A stretch of DNA of 64,000 nt from Ailurus styani (taxonomy: Eukaryota > Chordata > Mammalia > Carnivora > Ailuridae). A program made the position numbers and the translations under genes. Position 1 is the first letter of the stretch. Each line of letters begins with the position of its first letter. Shown here piece after piece: positions 49,178 to 60,451 of the stretch. Under the pieces are notes generated by a model. That model saw nothing but the letters and a program-made list of their open reading frames with translations, did no database searches and was not told the DNA's origin. Where the stretch lies: NCBI GenBank assembly GCA_002007465.1, contig LNAC01000065.1, positions 3,326,392 through 3,390,391 on the forward strand, written 5' to 3'.

Positions 49178-49391
49178 TTTTTTTTTAAAGATTTGTTTAT
49201 TTATTTGAGAGAGAGAGAAGCACACAGGAGGGCAGAAGTGAGCATGGGGAGGGGAAGCAGAGGGGGAGAGAGTCCTAAGCAGACTCTGAGCAGGAAGCCC
49301 AACACGGGGCTCCATCTCACAACCCTGGGATCACCACTTGAGCCAAAACCAAGAGTTGGACACTTAATCCACTGTGCCACCCAGGTGCCCC
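49178..49391 (-). mobile_element. CAN SINE, antisense, second of a tandem pair
   Basis: It starts with a poly-T run and ends gtgccacccaggtgcccc. The flanks atcttta / atctttta suggest insertion into or beside the tail target of the first copy. Confidence 0.93.
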
Positions 49392-49779
49392 AATCTTTTA
49401 ACTTTAGTATACAGACCCTACTTTGGGTCATAAAGAGGGGGGAAAAAAGAATAGGTCACAATTTCCAGAGTTGACCTTATTTTAATCTGTCAGTTTTACT
49501 CATACATTGTACATCTTTTTAAAATGACTGTGTTCTGACTTAATATAATAAAATGATCTTATTAATCTGGTAGGATAGTGGTTATTGATCAGAGGGTATT
49601 ATGATATTGTAAAAGCTTGTAAACTTGTGGTTTTTTTAAAGAATAACATTATATTACAGGATATTTGTTAATTCCAGTATGTACAATGTTTCTGAATGTT
49701 AAGGCTTCTCTTTTTTTTATTGTTTTGGGTTTTTTTTCAAAGTATATAGGCCAAGTTGAGGATTTGTTTTATTCTGTAA

Positions 49780-50185
49780 GTCCCAGCATGATCTGGTCTC
49801 TACCTCCCTTTACAGACTATATTACCTCAAGCCATTTCCTCCTCATTCATTTTTGTAAAGCTGCGCTCTGGCCTTTTCTTCAGTACTGAGAAAACTGTTT
49901 CTGACTCTACTATGGCCTGGAACATTTTTACTACCTCCTCCCCAGTCTGTCTAATATTATACTCATCTTTTTGATCTCAGCCTGAGTAGCCCTTCCTTAG
50001 AGAAGCTGCCCTTTACACACAATCTGAAATAGGTCCCTACTTCTCTTTCTCAGCGTACTGTACTTCATAATTTGTAACATATTATGCAATTTATAATTTT
50101 TGTATATTTAATAATCACCCTCCCAACTCAGGTTGAAAAAGCTTCCTGAGAATAGCGACTGTTTTATTTATAGCTGTTTAGTTAG
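49780..50185 (+). repeat. L2 3' end relic, sense
   Basis: The order 'ttcctcctcattcatttttg', 'ctatggcctggaacattttt' and 'gagtagcccttccttagaga' matches sense L2 near its 3' end, with decay. Confidence 0.6.
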
Positions 50186-50544
50186 CATTTCATGATGGTG
50201 TTAGGCTAGATATAGAATTTTTTAATAAAAAATTTATATTCTCTTCATCCCACAGTGGCTCTCTCAGTCTCTAAATCCAGCTGCTTTAATAGGAGTCAGT
50301 GAAATGTGGGTTAACCTACAATCTCTTATCTGCAATTCCAGATTTAAAAACCTATAGAAAATAGGGTTTGTCAAATAAAAAAATATGTGAAAACCTGAGA
50401 TTTATGTGCTTTATCCTACTTAATACGTATAAGCTTACATTATTTTCATAGTGAGGTATGTCCCGGATTGTCCATAATAGGAGAATGCAATATATGCACT
50501 GTCACCTTTCCAAAATTTGGAAACTTCTGAAACAGGAAGATACT

Positions 50545-50675
50545 GGATTGAGTTCTTATATTAGCCTAACTTTACCTCTGTCTGTGTGACTTTGGGCAGA
50601 TCACTTAAACTGTGCTAGTAAGATTGAACTAGATTTACAACTCAGGTACTTCCAATTCTAGAATTCTTAGGTTTC
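50545..50675 (+). repeat. MIR-like relic
   Basis: The order 'tgtgtgactttgggcagatc', 'acttaaactgtgc', 'ttgaactagat' and 'cttccaattctagaattct' is characteristic of the MIR family. Confidence 0.7.
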
Positions 50676-50954
50676 ACATCCCCATTGTAAATCACATAAA
50701 CTATTATGATGGTTGGTTTTGATCAAAAAATAGATGATAGATTACTTCAACATTTAGAATTTATTTTGTGGTGCTTAACTATCAAAAATGAAAAGCAAAT
50801 TACAATGCTGAGTTTATGTGTATACAAGTTATCAAGTTTTAATTTCTTGTATTTTTAGTGCTTATAGATACCCTATACATTTTTCATAGCATTAAGCCTT
50901 AAAGTTTGGTAGCTAATTTATATATTTCACTGTAAGTTAGAAACTACTAGAGGA

Positions 50955-51166
50955 GGGGTGCCTGGGTGGCTCAGTGGGTTAAAGCCTCTGTCTTCAGCTC
51001 AGGTCATGATCTCAGGGTCATGGGATTGAGCCCCACATCGGGCTCTCTGCTCAGCAGGGAGCCTGCTTCCTCCTCTCTCTCTGCCTGCTTCTCTGCCTGC
51101 TTGTGATCTCTCTCCCTCTCTGTGTCAAATAAATAAATAAAATCTTAAAAAAAAAAAAAGGAAAAA
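50955..51166 (+). mobile_element. Young CAN SINE in intron 1, sense
   Basis: The head is ggggtgcctgggtggctcag and the tail is poly-A. The duplication agaaactactagagga / agaaactgctagagga (50939-50954 and 51167-51182) differs at one position. Confidence 0.96.
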
Positions 51167-52419
51167 AGAAACTGCTAGAGGACTGTGATGATGCTTTTCT
51201 CATTTGGTGGTTCTTGACTGTATTTGGAAGTTGTTCATTATTTGTAGATGACTTTCAGTAAGTGATATGAAAATAAGCATAACTCTAGATTATCTGGACT
51301 TATTATTTAATGGGTTTAAATGGGAAGTATAAAATGTTTTGGTAAGCAGTTCTTTATAAAGTAGTATAAATCCACAAAGTACATTTTATACTCTTTCCTT
51401 TGGTTCTTGGATTGTCTTAATATATATGGTGGTACAAATATTCCAGTTTTACAGAGAAAAGACTAAAAGCTCTAAGAAGTTTTCATTTTGCCACAGTTAC
51501 AGTTCATGAGATGCAGAGTGATTTCAAGTCCATTATTTACTTGTATATTCTACTGTCTTTTAAATATGTAAATTTTATAAAATGTTACATACCATAAAGA
51601 ATATAAAATATCTAAATTTTCTAATCTTTAATATCGAGTGTGTACATTTTGTCACCTTCATTTCATTTTCTCTTAAAATGGAAGATGACCTTAGTGATTT
51701 TGTTTACTTATTTCTGAAACTTTGACTTTAAGTTTCTGTAAATGCCTGTAATATTATTATTAGTATTATTTGAGTTTTATGGTATCCAAGAGGTAGCTTG
51801 CAGTTTTCTGTTACAAAAAAAGAGAGAGAAAGAGACATAGTGATTTATCTTAGGTTTCGTATTCACAATACTTTTTATTTTGTAAATTAACTGAAGGCAT
51901 TTAATATTTGTTTAAAATCTTATCAGTTAACCATGTTTATCTTAATACCTAAATTTCCATTTTTAATTTTTACATTGGTAGGAATAGTCATAGTAGTTTT
52001 CTTTGGGTGCTCACCAATTTAATTTTTTTAAAAAAAATACAGTACTGGAAAGGAAATAATTTTGTAACTGTTTTGTACCTTTGTACAATTTTAAACTAAT
52101 GATTTAGTTTTAAAACTTTACCTATTACACTTTGATGTATATTCAACCTGATATAAAGCTCTTAACAAATAACTGGAGTGCCTCCGGTCAAATTAGAATT
52201 TAAACCATTCCAAGTTTAAAGACTCCATCCTTCAAATGAAAAGTATTTGTACGTATTTTTTCAGTTGTAAATAACTCATTCAAATATGCATATTTTGTGT
52301 CTGGATTACTTTAAACTATTGTGCCTGTTGTTCTAGGCAATTTGAAAATCTGATTTCAAGATTTGTTTTAAAATAAAAACTGTGAATCTCAGCAATAAAC
52401 TTCTTATCCTAGCTACCAT

Positions 52420-52457
52420 GGGGTTTTTTGGGTTTTTGGGTTTTTTTGGGTTTTTTT
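52420..52457 (+). repeat. Short G3-T5-7 tandem repeat
   Basis: Four G tracts (4, 3, 3, 3) separated by T tracts of 6, 5 and 7, then T7. Four G tracts of at least three with short loops meet the usual G-quadruplex pattern on the + strand. Confidence 0.9.
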
Positions 52458-53852
52458 GCCCTGTTGAGTTTGGTAATCAGAAAGTAAGAAGTTGTGTTTC
52501 TCGTTGCTTAATATAGTTAACAAATCCAGGCTGTAACATTTTAGAAGTTTTGTCTGTCATACTCTGCCTGACCATTGTAATTTGGTTCTAAGCCAGAATT
52601 GTTTTAAATAAAAATTATGTTTTGGCTTCCTTTGAGCATTTTCTTTGTACTACAGTGTGTTCAGTAGAATTCTTTTCTCATTAATGAAATCTGACTATTT
52701 TGATTATATTCTGAAAAATTCTTGTCATCTGAGTTAGTGGTGTGGATTCATTTATTAAAGTTCTTCTGCAAGATTAGGTAGCAAGCTATATGTGAGAATT
52801 GTAGTGTTCTTAAAATGAGGCATAACAGGATTTCAGTTAACATTGTCAGAAATCACCGTACGAATATAAAATTGTTCAGTGTGACATTTGTTCATATATT
52901 TTATCTTCTTTTATGAGGGACTTGGGTAATGAAGTGTATATTTGATTGTCATTTGCCAGTTGGAAAGGCTCCAAAAACAAGGAGGCATTTGTCCATGTGC
53001 AGATGTTGGCAGGGTTCCCTTTTCTCCTGTTGTCAAAGACCATTTTATTTTCACAAAGATATGTTTGTATCTGTTCTACAGTATGACATGTGAATAATAT
53101 ACCAATAATGTATGGAGGAATTTTTTGTTTTACTTTTTGTGGGACAAAACTATATAATCTCCTATATTACCGATATTTAGTGCTTTCCCTTCTTTTCTTT
53201 TAATGTCATAGACTTTGTGCATGAATATTTCTGGGAAACAGTTAAATCTTTTGTAATTATTTGTGTAAATTTTCAAGGCTGAGGAGGTATTTTAAAATTG
53301 GGAGAAAAAGTAGAAAATAAGATGGTTAGCAAACAGTTTTTTGCAGTTCACATTGGACATGAGCAGTCTCACTTTTCCCAGTACCCAAAAGAAATAAAAA
53401 ATTCTTAGGTATAAGATGAAAAAATGTGCTTCCCTCTTCCTTCTTGCTAAAGAATCATATGTTGCCTCTGAATTAAAATTGAATCAATTCATTTACTATA
53501 TTTAAAGATTCATACTGTCATATCTAAATTTTTAATTTACATAATTAGTGTTTCATCACAAAACTGCAGATACTAAAATTTAAAAGAAAGTTATACATAC
53601 AAAGAAACAAATATAGTTTCTGTGCTTTATTAGTTATAGTTGAAAGGAAGCATAAATGAAAATAGGTGATTATGGATCAAGTTTAGTTCTAAGAACATTT
53701 TGTTTTAAAGTTGATAATCATGTTAATATTAACGATGTTATTGAATTTTTTTCAATTTTGTGAAAGTTGAGGGCAAACCTAATATTACTTATTTTTATAA
53801 GCAGTCCAGGAAGAAGAGCCTAATCTCTAGCTCTTTAAATGTATGTTTATTG

Positions 53853-54029
53853 GGGTGCCTGAGTGGCTCAGTAGGTTAGGCATCTGCCTTTAGCTCAGAT
53901 CATGATCCCGGAGTCCTGGGATCAAGCGCTGCATCGGGCTCCCTGCTTGGCAGCAAATCTGCTTCTCCCTCTCCCTCTGTGATCTCTTTTGCTTTCACTC
54001 TCTCTCAAATAAATAAAATCTTCAAAAAA
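53853..54029 (+). mobile_element. CAN SINE in intron 1, sense
   Basis: The head is gggtgcctgagtggctcagt. The duplication aaatgtatgtttattg / aaatgtatgtagattg (53837-53852 and 54030-54045) has two mismatches. Confidence 0.94.
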
Positions 54030-54592
54030 AAATGTATGTAGATTGTTCAATTTTTAGCACTAGAAGAAATCTGTATTTATATTTTGCAGTGTTTTGCTCT
54101 ATTTCCCCTACAGTGTTTATGTAAGTTATCATCTTAAAATTTTCCCCCCCATTTTAAGGAAAGGTGGCAGGCTTCGTCTATACTTCCTCTAGTCATGTTA
54201 TCTTCTTAACAAGAAGTTGTTTAAAACTTTACTCCCCATCCTTTTGCACCACAGTGCTCATTTTTCAGGTGGGCATTTTAGCATTGGAAAGTATCTTAGA
54301 TAAAGCCTGACATTTAAGTTTAAAGTAACCTGTTCATCAACATGAAAGACTTTTGTTTTAGGATGTTAATTTTCCCAGTGGTTATAAAATCCATTAAGAA
54401 ACCTTGCTAAGATTAGGAGAGTAAATAATTTTAAAGTTGAGCTAAAGGTGAACAGAAATACAGTGGCAATAGAAAGAGAAACAAGACTGACTTGGGACCA
54501 AAGGTACTTGGAGTACAGGTTCAGGTTGCATCAATAGGATACCAGATTGCTCTTTACTAACCCTTGGGTGTAGGTTAAGAAACATTTCTGTA

Positions 54593-54775
54593 GGGGCACC
54601 CAGGTGGCTCAGTTGTTGGGTGTCTGTCGTCTNGTCCTGGGATCAAGCCCCACATCAGGCTCCCTGCTCTGCTGGAAGCCTGCTTTTCCCTCTCCCACTT
54701 CCCCTGCTTGTGTTCCCTCTCTCACTGTGTGTCTGTCTGTCAAATAAATAAATAAACTCTTAGAGGAAAAAAAAA
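54593..54775 (+). mobile_element. CAN SINE in intron 1 with internal N
   Basis: The head is ggggcacccaggtggctcag and the tail is aaactcttagaggaaaaaaaaa. At 54633 a single N stands where sister copies carry about 20 more bases of the SINE head, so sequence is probably missing. Confidence 0.93.
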
Positions 54776-55406
54776 GACCCACTCTATAAATCCCTCTTTA
54801 AATTGTACCCCCACCTGCTTGTGGACTAGGTAAGGTCTCTATTAAATGCTCTCTTACTTCCTAGTAACCACTTCCTAGTAACTAACACTTATACTCAAAA
54901 TTATTTGCTTAGTATCTGTTTTCTCTTCTAAAATTTTTGTTTTAGAGACTCTTTGTTTAGTTCACTCTTAATTGCCAACACAGTACAGTGTGTGGTGCCT
55001 GGTAAGTACTTGCTGGCTAATAGGGCTGCAGTGCTATTCTTTCAAAAGAAAGGATGGTTGACTGTACTTATACCAAGTCAAAAAGATACAGGAAAATATA
55101 AATACTTCCGGGTTTGGTAATAAGAAAGGTGCCTTATGTTTTGTTGGTCAGTTTGGTTCTGAAATTTATAGTAAGCAGGACTTTCTATTTTAGCTTTATA
55201 ATGTAAAGTTATATATTTAATTTTTTTTCAGGTCCATAGTAATGGTATGAACTAGAAAAGAAATCAGATTTCTCTCTCTCCAGCTCCTGAATATAACAGG
55301 AAGTTCAAGCACATGCCTACTAATAATCTCTGCTGAGAGGATCTGGGGATAGATCTAGGATATCTTCATCAGAATCTCTTATAATATTAAGATAATTCTT
55401 TTGTAG

Positions 55407-55710
55407 AGTTTTCCATCTGATGAAGGTTGGCCATTTGCAAAATATCTTGGAGCTTGTGGAAGAATGGTGGCTGTAAATTATGTTGGAGAAGAACTGTGGA
55501 GTTACTTTCATGCACCATGGGAGAAACGAGTTGACCTTGCTTGGCAATTAATGGAAATAGCAGAGCAGCTTACAAACAATGACTTTGAATTTGCACTCTA
55601 CCTCCTGGACGTCAGCTTTGACAATTTTGCAGTTGGTCCTAGAGATGGGAAGGTAATCATTGTGGATGCTGAAAATGTTTTGGTTGCTGACAAAAGGTTA
55701 ATTAGACAAA
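55407..55710 (+). CDS. DIPK2A: DIPK2A coding exon 2: kinase-like core (residues 220-320)
   Basis: The exon begins SFPSDEGWPFAKYLG directly after the TTTTGTAG acceptor and ends ...RLIRQ plus one base before GTAAGT. It carries the most kinase-like part of the protein. LLDVSFDNFAV (residues 285-295) sits where a catalytic loop would be, with Asp287 and Asn292. KVIIVDAENVLV (301-312) is in the place of the metal-binding DFG-type motif, with Asp306. These matches rest on the known assignment of the FAM69/DIPK family to the protein-kinase-like fold; activity cannot be judged from sequence. The reading frame is clean, and codon use is more AT-rich than in exon 1, as expected away from the CpG island. 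The first Met in this exon is Met239 at 55464. Confidence 0.95.
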
Positions 55711-55926
55711 GTAAGTATATAACTTACATTTGCTTCTTGTACACATCTTTTTATGTCAAAGTTTATATTTATATGAAAAAAACCTTTAATTTCTTTCTTA
55801 GATGGAAGCCTTGCCTCTTTGTTTTACTTGACCAATATCAATAAATGCAACCAGTTTATTATTGTACTTTTAATCACAGTTTCTCCTAGTAAAATATCCT
55901 TTGGATTCAAACAGACGCAGATACAG

Positions 55927-55943
55927 TGTGTGTGTGTGTGTGT
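55927..55943. repeat. (GT)n microsatellite in intron 2
   Basis: About eight GT units soon after exon 2. Confidence 0.95.
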
Positions 55944-57229
55944 ACATGTGTCTTTTTCTTAACAGTTTGCTACATTCTGTGGTTTAGGAGTGTAATGCAG
56001 AATTAAGTTTTTATGTAGTTACAGACTACCAGAGAAACTGTTTTGCTCTCATGGAGGTCTTATTTTTCTGTGGGAATCACTTACAGTGATGTTCTGTGTT
56101 CCATTGTTCTGTGGTGTCCCTATGGTGATTTTCTTTTAACCATTTAGATGAATTTTAGGACTGCACATCCCTGACTTTGATTTGACGATATTACATCTTA
56201 CCCAAAACTTTGCTCTCCATTTATTTGTGAGCTTGTCATACAATAACTGGGCAGATTGTCTGAAGTGTTTTGAAAATTAAATGCCACAGGAATTTTAAAG
56301 TGTCAGGGACAAAGCCTGTAACTCTAATCTACTTAATAAAAGAAACTGAAAGGTGGTTGTTCTGTAGTGAGGGTCTTATATTTTTAATCCCCTCTTTTCC
56401 TGTCATATGAGGATCTTTTGATGAACCCGGACCAAAAATGTGTGGCACCTGGAGGATGCAGTGAAAGTCACAGCAATTTATTAAGTTGACACTTAGGTTT
56501 TGCATGATCTTACCTTGATCCTTGGTTTTTCCCAGTACCTTGTTCTGATTCCATACTCACCAAACTACTTTCTTATTATTTCTTGACTTGCCATGTAGAT
56601 CCTTCCACAGGAAATAGACACCGTGCTGGAGTGCTTTATTCTCCACTTCTTCCTACATTTGTGAATGTTGCAGCAGCTTACACTATCCTTTTCTTTTTTA
56701 ACTTGTACAGGTCAATAGTTTTTAGTATACTCACAAAGATGTGCGACTTGCCTAAACTTTTAAAATTTTCATTTCAGTGTTTATAAAAATAATTTCTTGT
56801 AATTTTTTATGTAGACATTCTTAGAATATATGTCATAGTTTTATACCAACTAATTCCTAATCTTGGATGACTACAACCACACAAGTATATTCGTACAGTG
56901 AGCATTGCCCCAGTGATACCTTAGCTGTGATCAGTTCTTTTCAAATGTCTCATGGTAGGGTTGTTTAAATATCTACTTTGCAAAATGCCATATTTATTTA
57001 TTCACACTCTTTGCTGAACTCTTTCTAGTAAATGATCTTTATTTTCTCCTTCACAGGGAAACTGAAATTGCTGTGGCAATTCCCTCAGTGTCCTCCCCTT
57101 TATTATCTAAACTAGTAAAAACAATACACATTCATCCCTCTATTTCAGACAGAGTAGATCCTTGTTTGAGAACTTGTCGCATTAGATATCTTTAACTTCC
57201 CACTCCCTTCTTAAAAAATCCAGTTTCTC

Positions 57230-57604
57230 TTCCCTCCCCATAAACAAGTATGTCTAAGACTTTTTCTGCTTTCCCATGCTTTTCAGCTGTTGTTAGAAGT
57301 ATTGCTTACTCTGCCTTTTTCTATTCCCTCAGCCTCCATTCATTCCTCCACCCATTAGAACCTGACTGAAATTTCTGCATTATCATTAGCAACCACCTAA
57401 TTGCAAAATTTATGAAGTGACTGATTAGTAACAACTTCCTGAAATTCTTCAGTCCTTTGGTTTCCTTCTGTTCACATAGTTTCTTTCTTAAAACATAAAT
57501 CTGATCTTATCACTTCCTTACTTAAAGTTTTTAATGAGTTGCCATTGTTCTTTAAGTAAAACTCACATTCCTATTTATGTACTATCAATGCCACAAAAAC
57601 AAGC
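57230..57604 (+). repeat. L2 relic, left part
   Basis: The order 'cttatcacttccttacttaa', 'agtttttaatgagttgccat' and 'aagtaaaactcacattccta' is sense L2 wording. It breaks at the LINE-1 and appears to continue at 58680. Confidence 0.6.
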
Positions 57605-58540
57605 AATCTTATTAAAAATTAGCAGAGAACCTGAAGAAACATTTATCCAAAGAAGACATACAGCTGGCCAACAGGCACATGAAAAGATGCTCAACATCAC
57701 TAATCATCAGGGAAATGCAGATCAAAACCAGAGTGAGGTAATACATCACACTAGTCAGAATGGCTATATCAAAAAGATAAGTAACAAATGTTGCCAAGGA
57801 TGTGGAGGAGAGGGAACCATCATGCATTGTTGGTGGAAATGTAAATTGACGCAGCCACTGTGGAAAATAGTATGGAAGTTCCTTAAAAAATTAAAAATAG
57901 AAATACCACATGATCCAGTAATTCCACTATTGGGTATTTATTCAAAGAAAACAAAAACATTAATTTGAAAAGATATATGCTCCCCTGTGCTTGCTGCAGC
58001 ATTATTTACAATAGCCAAGATATGGAAGCAATTCAAGGTGAATGGATAAGAGGAAGTGGTGTGTATATGTATGTGTGTATATTTATATACATATATACAC
58101 AGTGGAAGTTTAGCCATAAAAAAGGATGAGATCTTGCCATTTGCAACAACATGGGTGGACATAGAAAGCATTACGCCAAATGAAGTAAGTCAGGAAGAGA
58201 AAGGTAAATACCATGATCTCACTTATGTGGAATATAAAAAAAAAAAAAGGAAGGAAAAAATAAAGTCTCTTAAATACAGAGAACAAATTGATGGTTGTCA
58301 GAGGGATGATGGGCAAAATAGATAAAGGGGATTAAGAGATACAAACTTGAGTTATTAAATATATTAGGAAGATGAAAAGTATAGCATGGGGAATATAGTC
58401 AATAATGTATGGTGACAGTTGGTGACCACATATTGTGAGCATTGAGTAATGTATAGAATTGTCAAATCAATATGTTGTGTATCTGAAACTAATATAATGT
58501 ATGTTACTTATACTTCAATTTTTAAAAAAGCTTAAGGTGA
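57605..58540 (+). mobile_element. Older LINE-1 3' end in intron 2, sense
   Basis: An ORF2 C-terminal frame (57534-57968) reads [19 protein letters not shown]..., then [29 protein letters not shown], with the Cys/His cluster intact. It is followed by an old-type 3' UTR. It is 5'-truncated, non-coding as a whole, and lies inside an older L2. Confidence 0.9.
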
Positions 58541-58679
58541 ACCAATTATTTTTAAATTTTGTGACATTTGAATGTGAATATTTCAAGCAAAAGTAGAGTG
58601 AGTAATGTTCTCTGTGTACAAAAGAAACAAAGAAAGGGGAAAAAAACCTTCTTAATCAGGGCCTAAAATGCTTCAATTT

Positions 58680-59105
58680 TAATATCCCTCTGTCTACTGC
58701 CCTTGAAACTTCAGCTACAGTGGCCTTTTGGTTTCTTGAATGAACCTTTTTGCTTCTGGGCTTTTTCATATGCTGTTTCCTCTGCCTAAAATGCCTCATC
58801 TGTCTTCCATATTCAGCTAGCTACCTGTCGTTTGAACCTTAGCTTAAATGTTACACTTGACCACTATATCTAATGCTAGAGAAGGTTGTTTTCTTTCATA
58901 TACTTTTCTACTGTTAAAAAATGTTTGTTTCTTTTGTAGCATTTTCCACTATTCATGATAAAGTTTGTTTATTTAATGTCTATTTCACATACTTGATAGT
59001 AAGCCAGCGAGGGCAGGAATCATCTATGAATTATTTTGTTTACCAGTATATACCCTTGCCTGTCATAGAGTAGGCATTCGAATAATTATTTGCTGAAGGA
59101 ATGAG
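58680..59105 (+). repeat. L2 3' end, right part
   Basis: The order 'atatgctgtttcctctgcct', 'aaaatgcctcatctgtcttcc' (shortened), 'agcgagggcaggaatc' and 'gagtaggcattcgaataatt' is the sense L2 3' end, closing with a ttgctgaaggaatga-type terminus. Confidence 0.8.
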
Positions 59106-59399
59106 CTTTTTTTACTAACCTCTCCTCTGCCAACCCTTAAGTTCCAAGGCTCCATCCTGTCTTTATTCCTTCCCTTTGCTTTCAACATGCTTTCCAATAT
59201 AATTCAGCTCTTCTCTTGGCTCCATCAAGCACTTGTATATTGATGTGTTCTAAATATGTGTACTGTAGCTCTGACTTCAAAGTCCTCTAAGTTTCAAGTC
59301 TGTTTCTAGTTGTGTGTAATATGCCTACCTGAATGCCTGGTAGTTACTTTATATTTACTCTATATTTATATATAAAATGTTAACAATATTATGGAAATA

Positions 59400-59930
59400 A
59401 TATCTACCTTGTCATCCCTTTAGAACCTTAAACTTTACTCAAAACTAAACTCCTATATTTCTACAATTTGGCTTTTATTTTTCTGGACCATTAGCTACTA
59501 TCATTATCTTAGTCCTTCCAGTCTTCAGTCCCAGTTATCTTTCTATAAAACAAATCATGTTCATGACCACACAAAGTTCAAGCTATTTCTCTAGCCTCAT
59601 TTGTACCTTCTCCCCAGGTAGCTGTCTCACAGTTTAGCCTCCATGAACTTATTGTCTCCTGAATCAGCTGGAACAAGCCCTTAAATCCATGCCTTTGCAC
59701 ATACTTACACTGGTCCTAGCATACTGTTTTCCCACATTTCTTTTTACACTTGCTTATTATTTAAGACCTAAATCAGATGTTTTCTATGCAGCTTTCTACA
59801 GCCCCAAGGAGAAGTACTCTTGTAGCCCTCTCTACTTTTGTAGCATTGAGTCCTCTGTATGGCACTTTCTCTGTGTGGTGGAAAGTTTACATCTAAACTG
59901 AACCCTGGTGTAGTTAGAGACCTTGTCTGA
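59400..59930 (+). repeat. L2-like relic in intron 2
   Basis: Motifs such as 'atccatgcctttgcacatac' and 'agtcctctgtatggcacttt' follow the order of sense L2. It is more decayed than the copy before it. The ORF 59689-59901 within it is a chance frame. Confidence 0.6.
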
Positions 59931-60119
59931 TCTTTAGGCCTGGCATTTGTGAACTCCCACTACATGTTTTTATATATATTAATAAATTTCAGTGTTTAAA
60001 ATTATAATACAGTTTTAGGAACAAATACTGTATTAATTAGTAAAATGTTATATTTTGAGAAGGAATGAGAACTCTTTTAAAATGTATTTTTCTCTTTCTG
60101 CTTTTTCCCCCTTTTACAG

Positions 60120-60451
60120 ATAAACCTGAAAATTGGGATGTATGGTATGAAAGCAAATTTGATGACTGTGATAAGGAGGCTTGCTTATCATTTTCAAAAG
60201 AAATTCTTTGTGCTCGTGCAACTGTGGACCACAATTACTATGCTGTTTGTCAGAACCTCTTATCCAGACATGCCACCTGGCGTGGCACTTCTGGAGGACT
60301 TCTTCATGACCCACCAAGTGAAATTGCCAAAGATGGCCGACTAGAGGCCTTGCTGGATGAGTGTGCCAACCCAAAGAAGCGCTATGGCAGATTCCAGGCT
60401 GCAAAAGAACTGCGTGAATACCTAGCACAATTAAGTAACAATGTGAGGTAG
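60120..60451 (+). CDS. DIPK2A: DIPK2A coding exon 3: cysteine-containing C-terminus (residues 321-430) and stop
   Basis: This last coding exon starts after a strong polypyrimidine tract and CAG, completes the split Asn321 codon and reads NKPENWDVWYES onward. Cysteines at 337, 342, 351 and 364 suggest disulfides, consistent with a lumenal or secreted protein of the PIP49/FAM69 family. The segment ends ...REYLAQLSNNVR followed by TAG at 60449-60451. There is no C-terminal membrane segment or KDEL-like retention signal. The exon boundary is secure because the acceptor, phase and protein continuity all agree. Confidence 0.95.

Larger units (their letters stand above)
40053..55406 (+). other. DIPK2A intron 1
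   Basis: The GT...AG intron is about 15.4 kb long. Its first 250 bases are still CpG-rich; the rest is AT-rich. It holds six CAN SINEs (45532, 48975, 49178, 50955, 53853, 54593), L2-like relics (about 45.9-46.1, 47.0-47.7 and 49.8-50.2 kb) and MIR-like relics (44.2, 46.2, 50.5 kb). It also has short TTCA- and TTTG-type repeats and a G3-T5-7 repeat at 52420. From 40.3 to 44.1 kb I recognise no repeat or exon; the frames there are short chance ORFs. Confidence 0.85.
55711..60119 (+). other. DIPK2A intron 2
   Basis: This 4.4 kb intron has a strong GTAAGT donor and a TTTTACAG acceptor. It contains a (GT)n run at 55927-55942, an L2 relic split by an old LINE-1 3' end (57.2-59.1 kb) and a second L2-like block (59.4-59.93 kb). 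Between 55.95 and 57.2 kb I see nothing identifiable. Confidence 0.85.
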
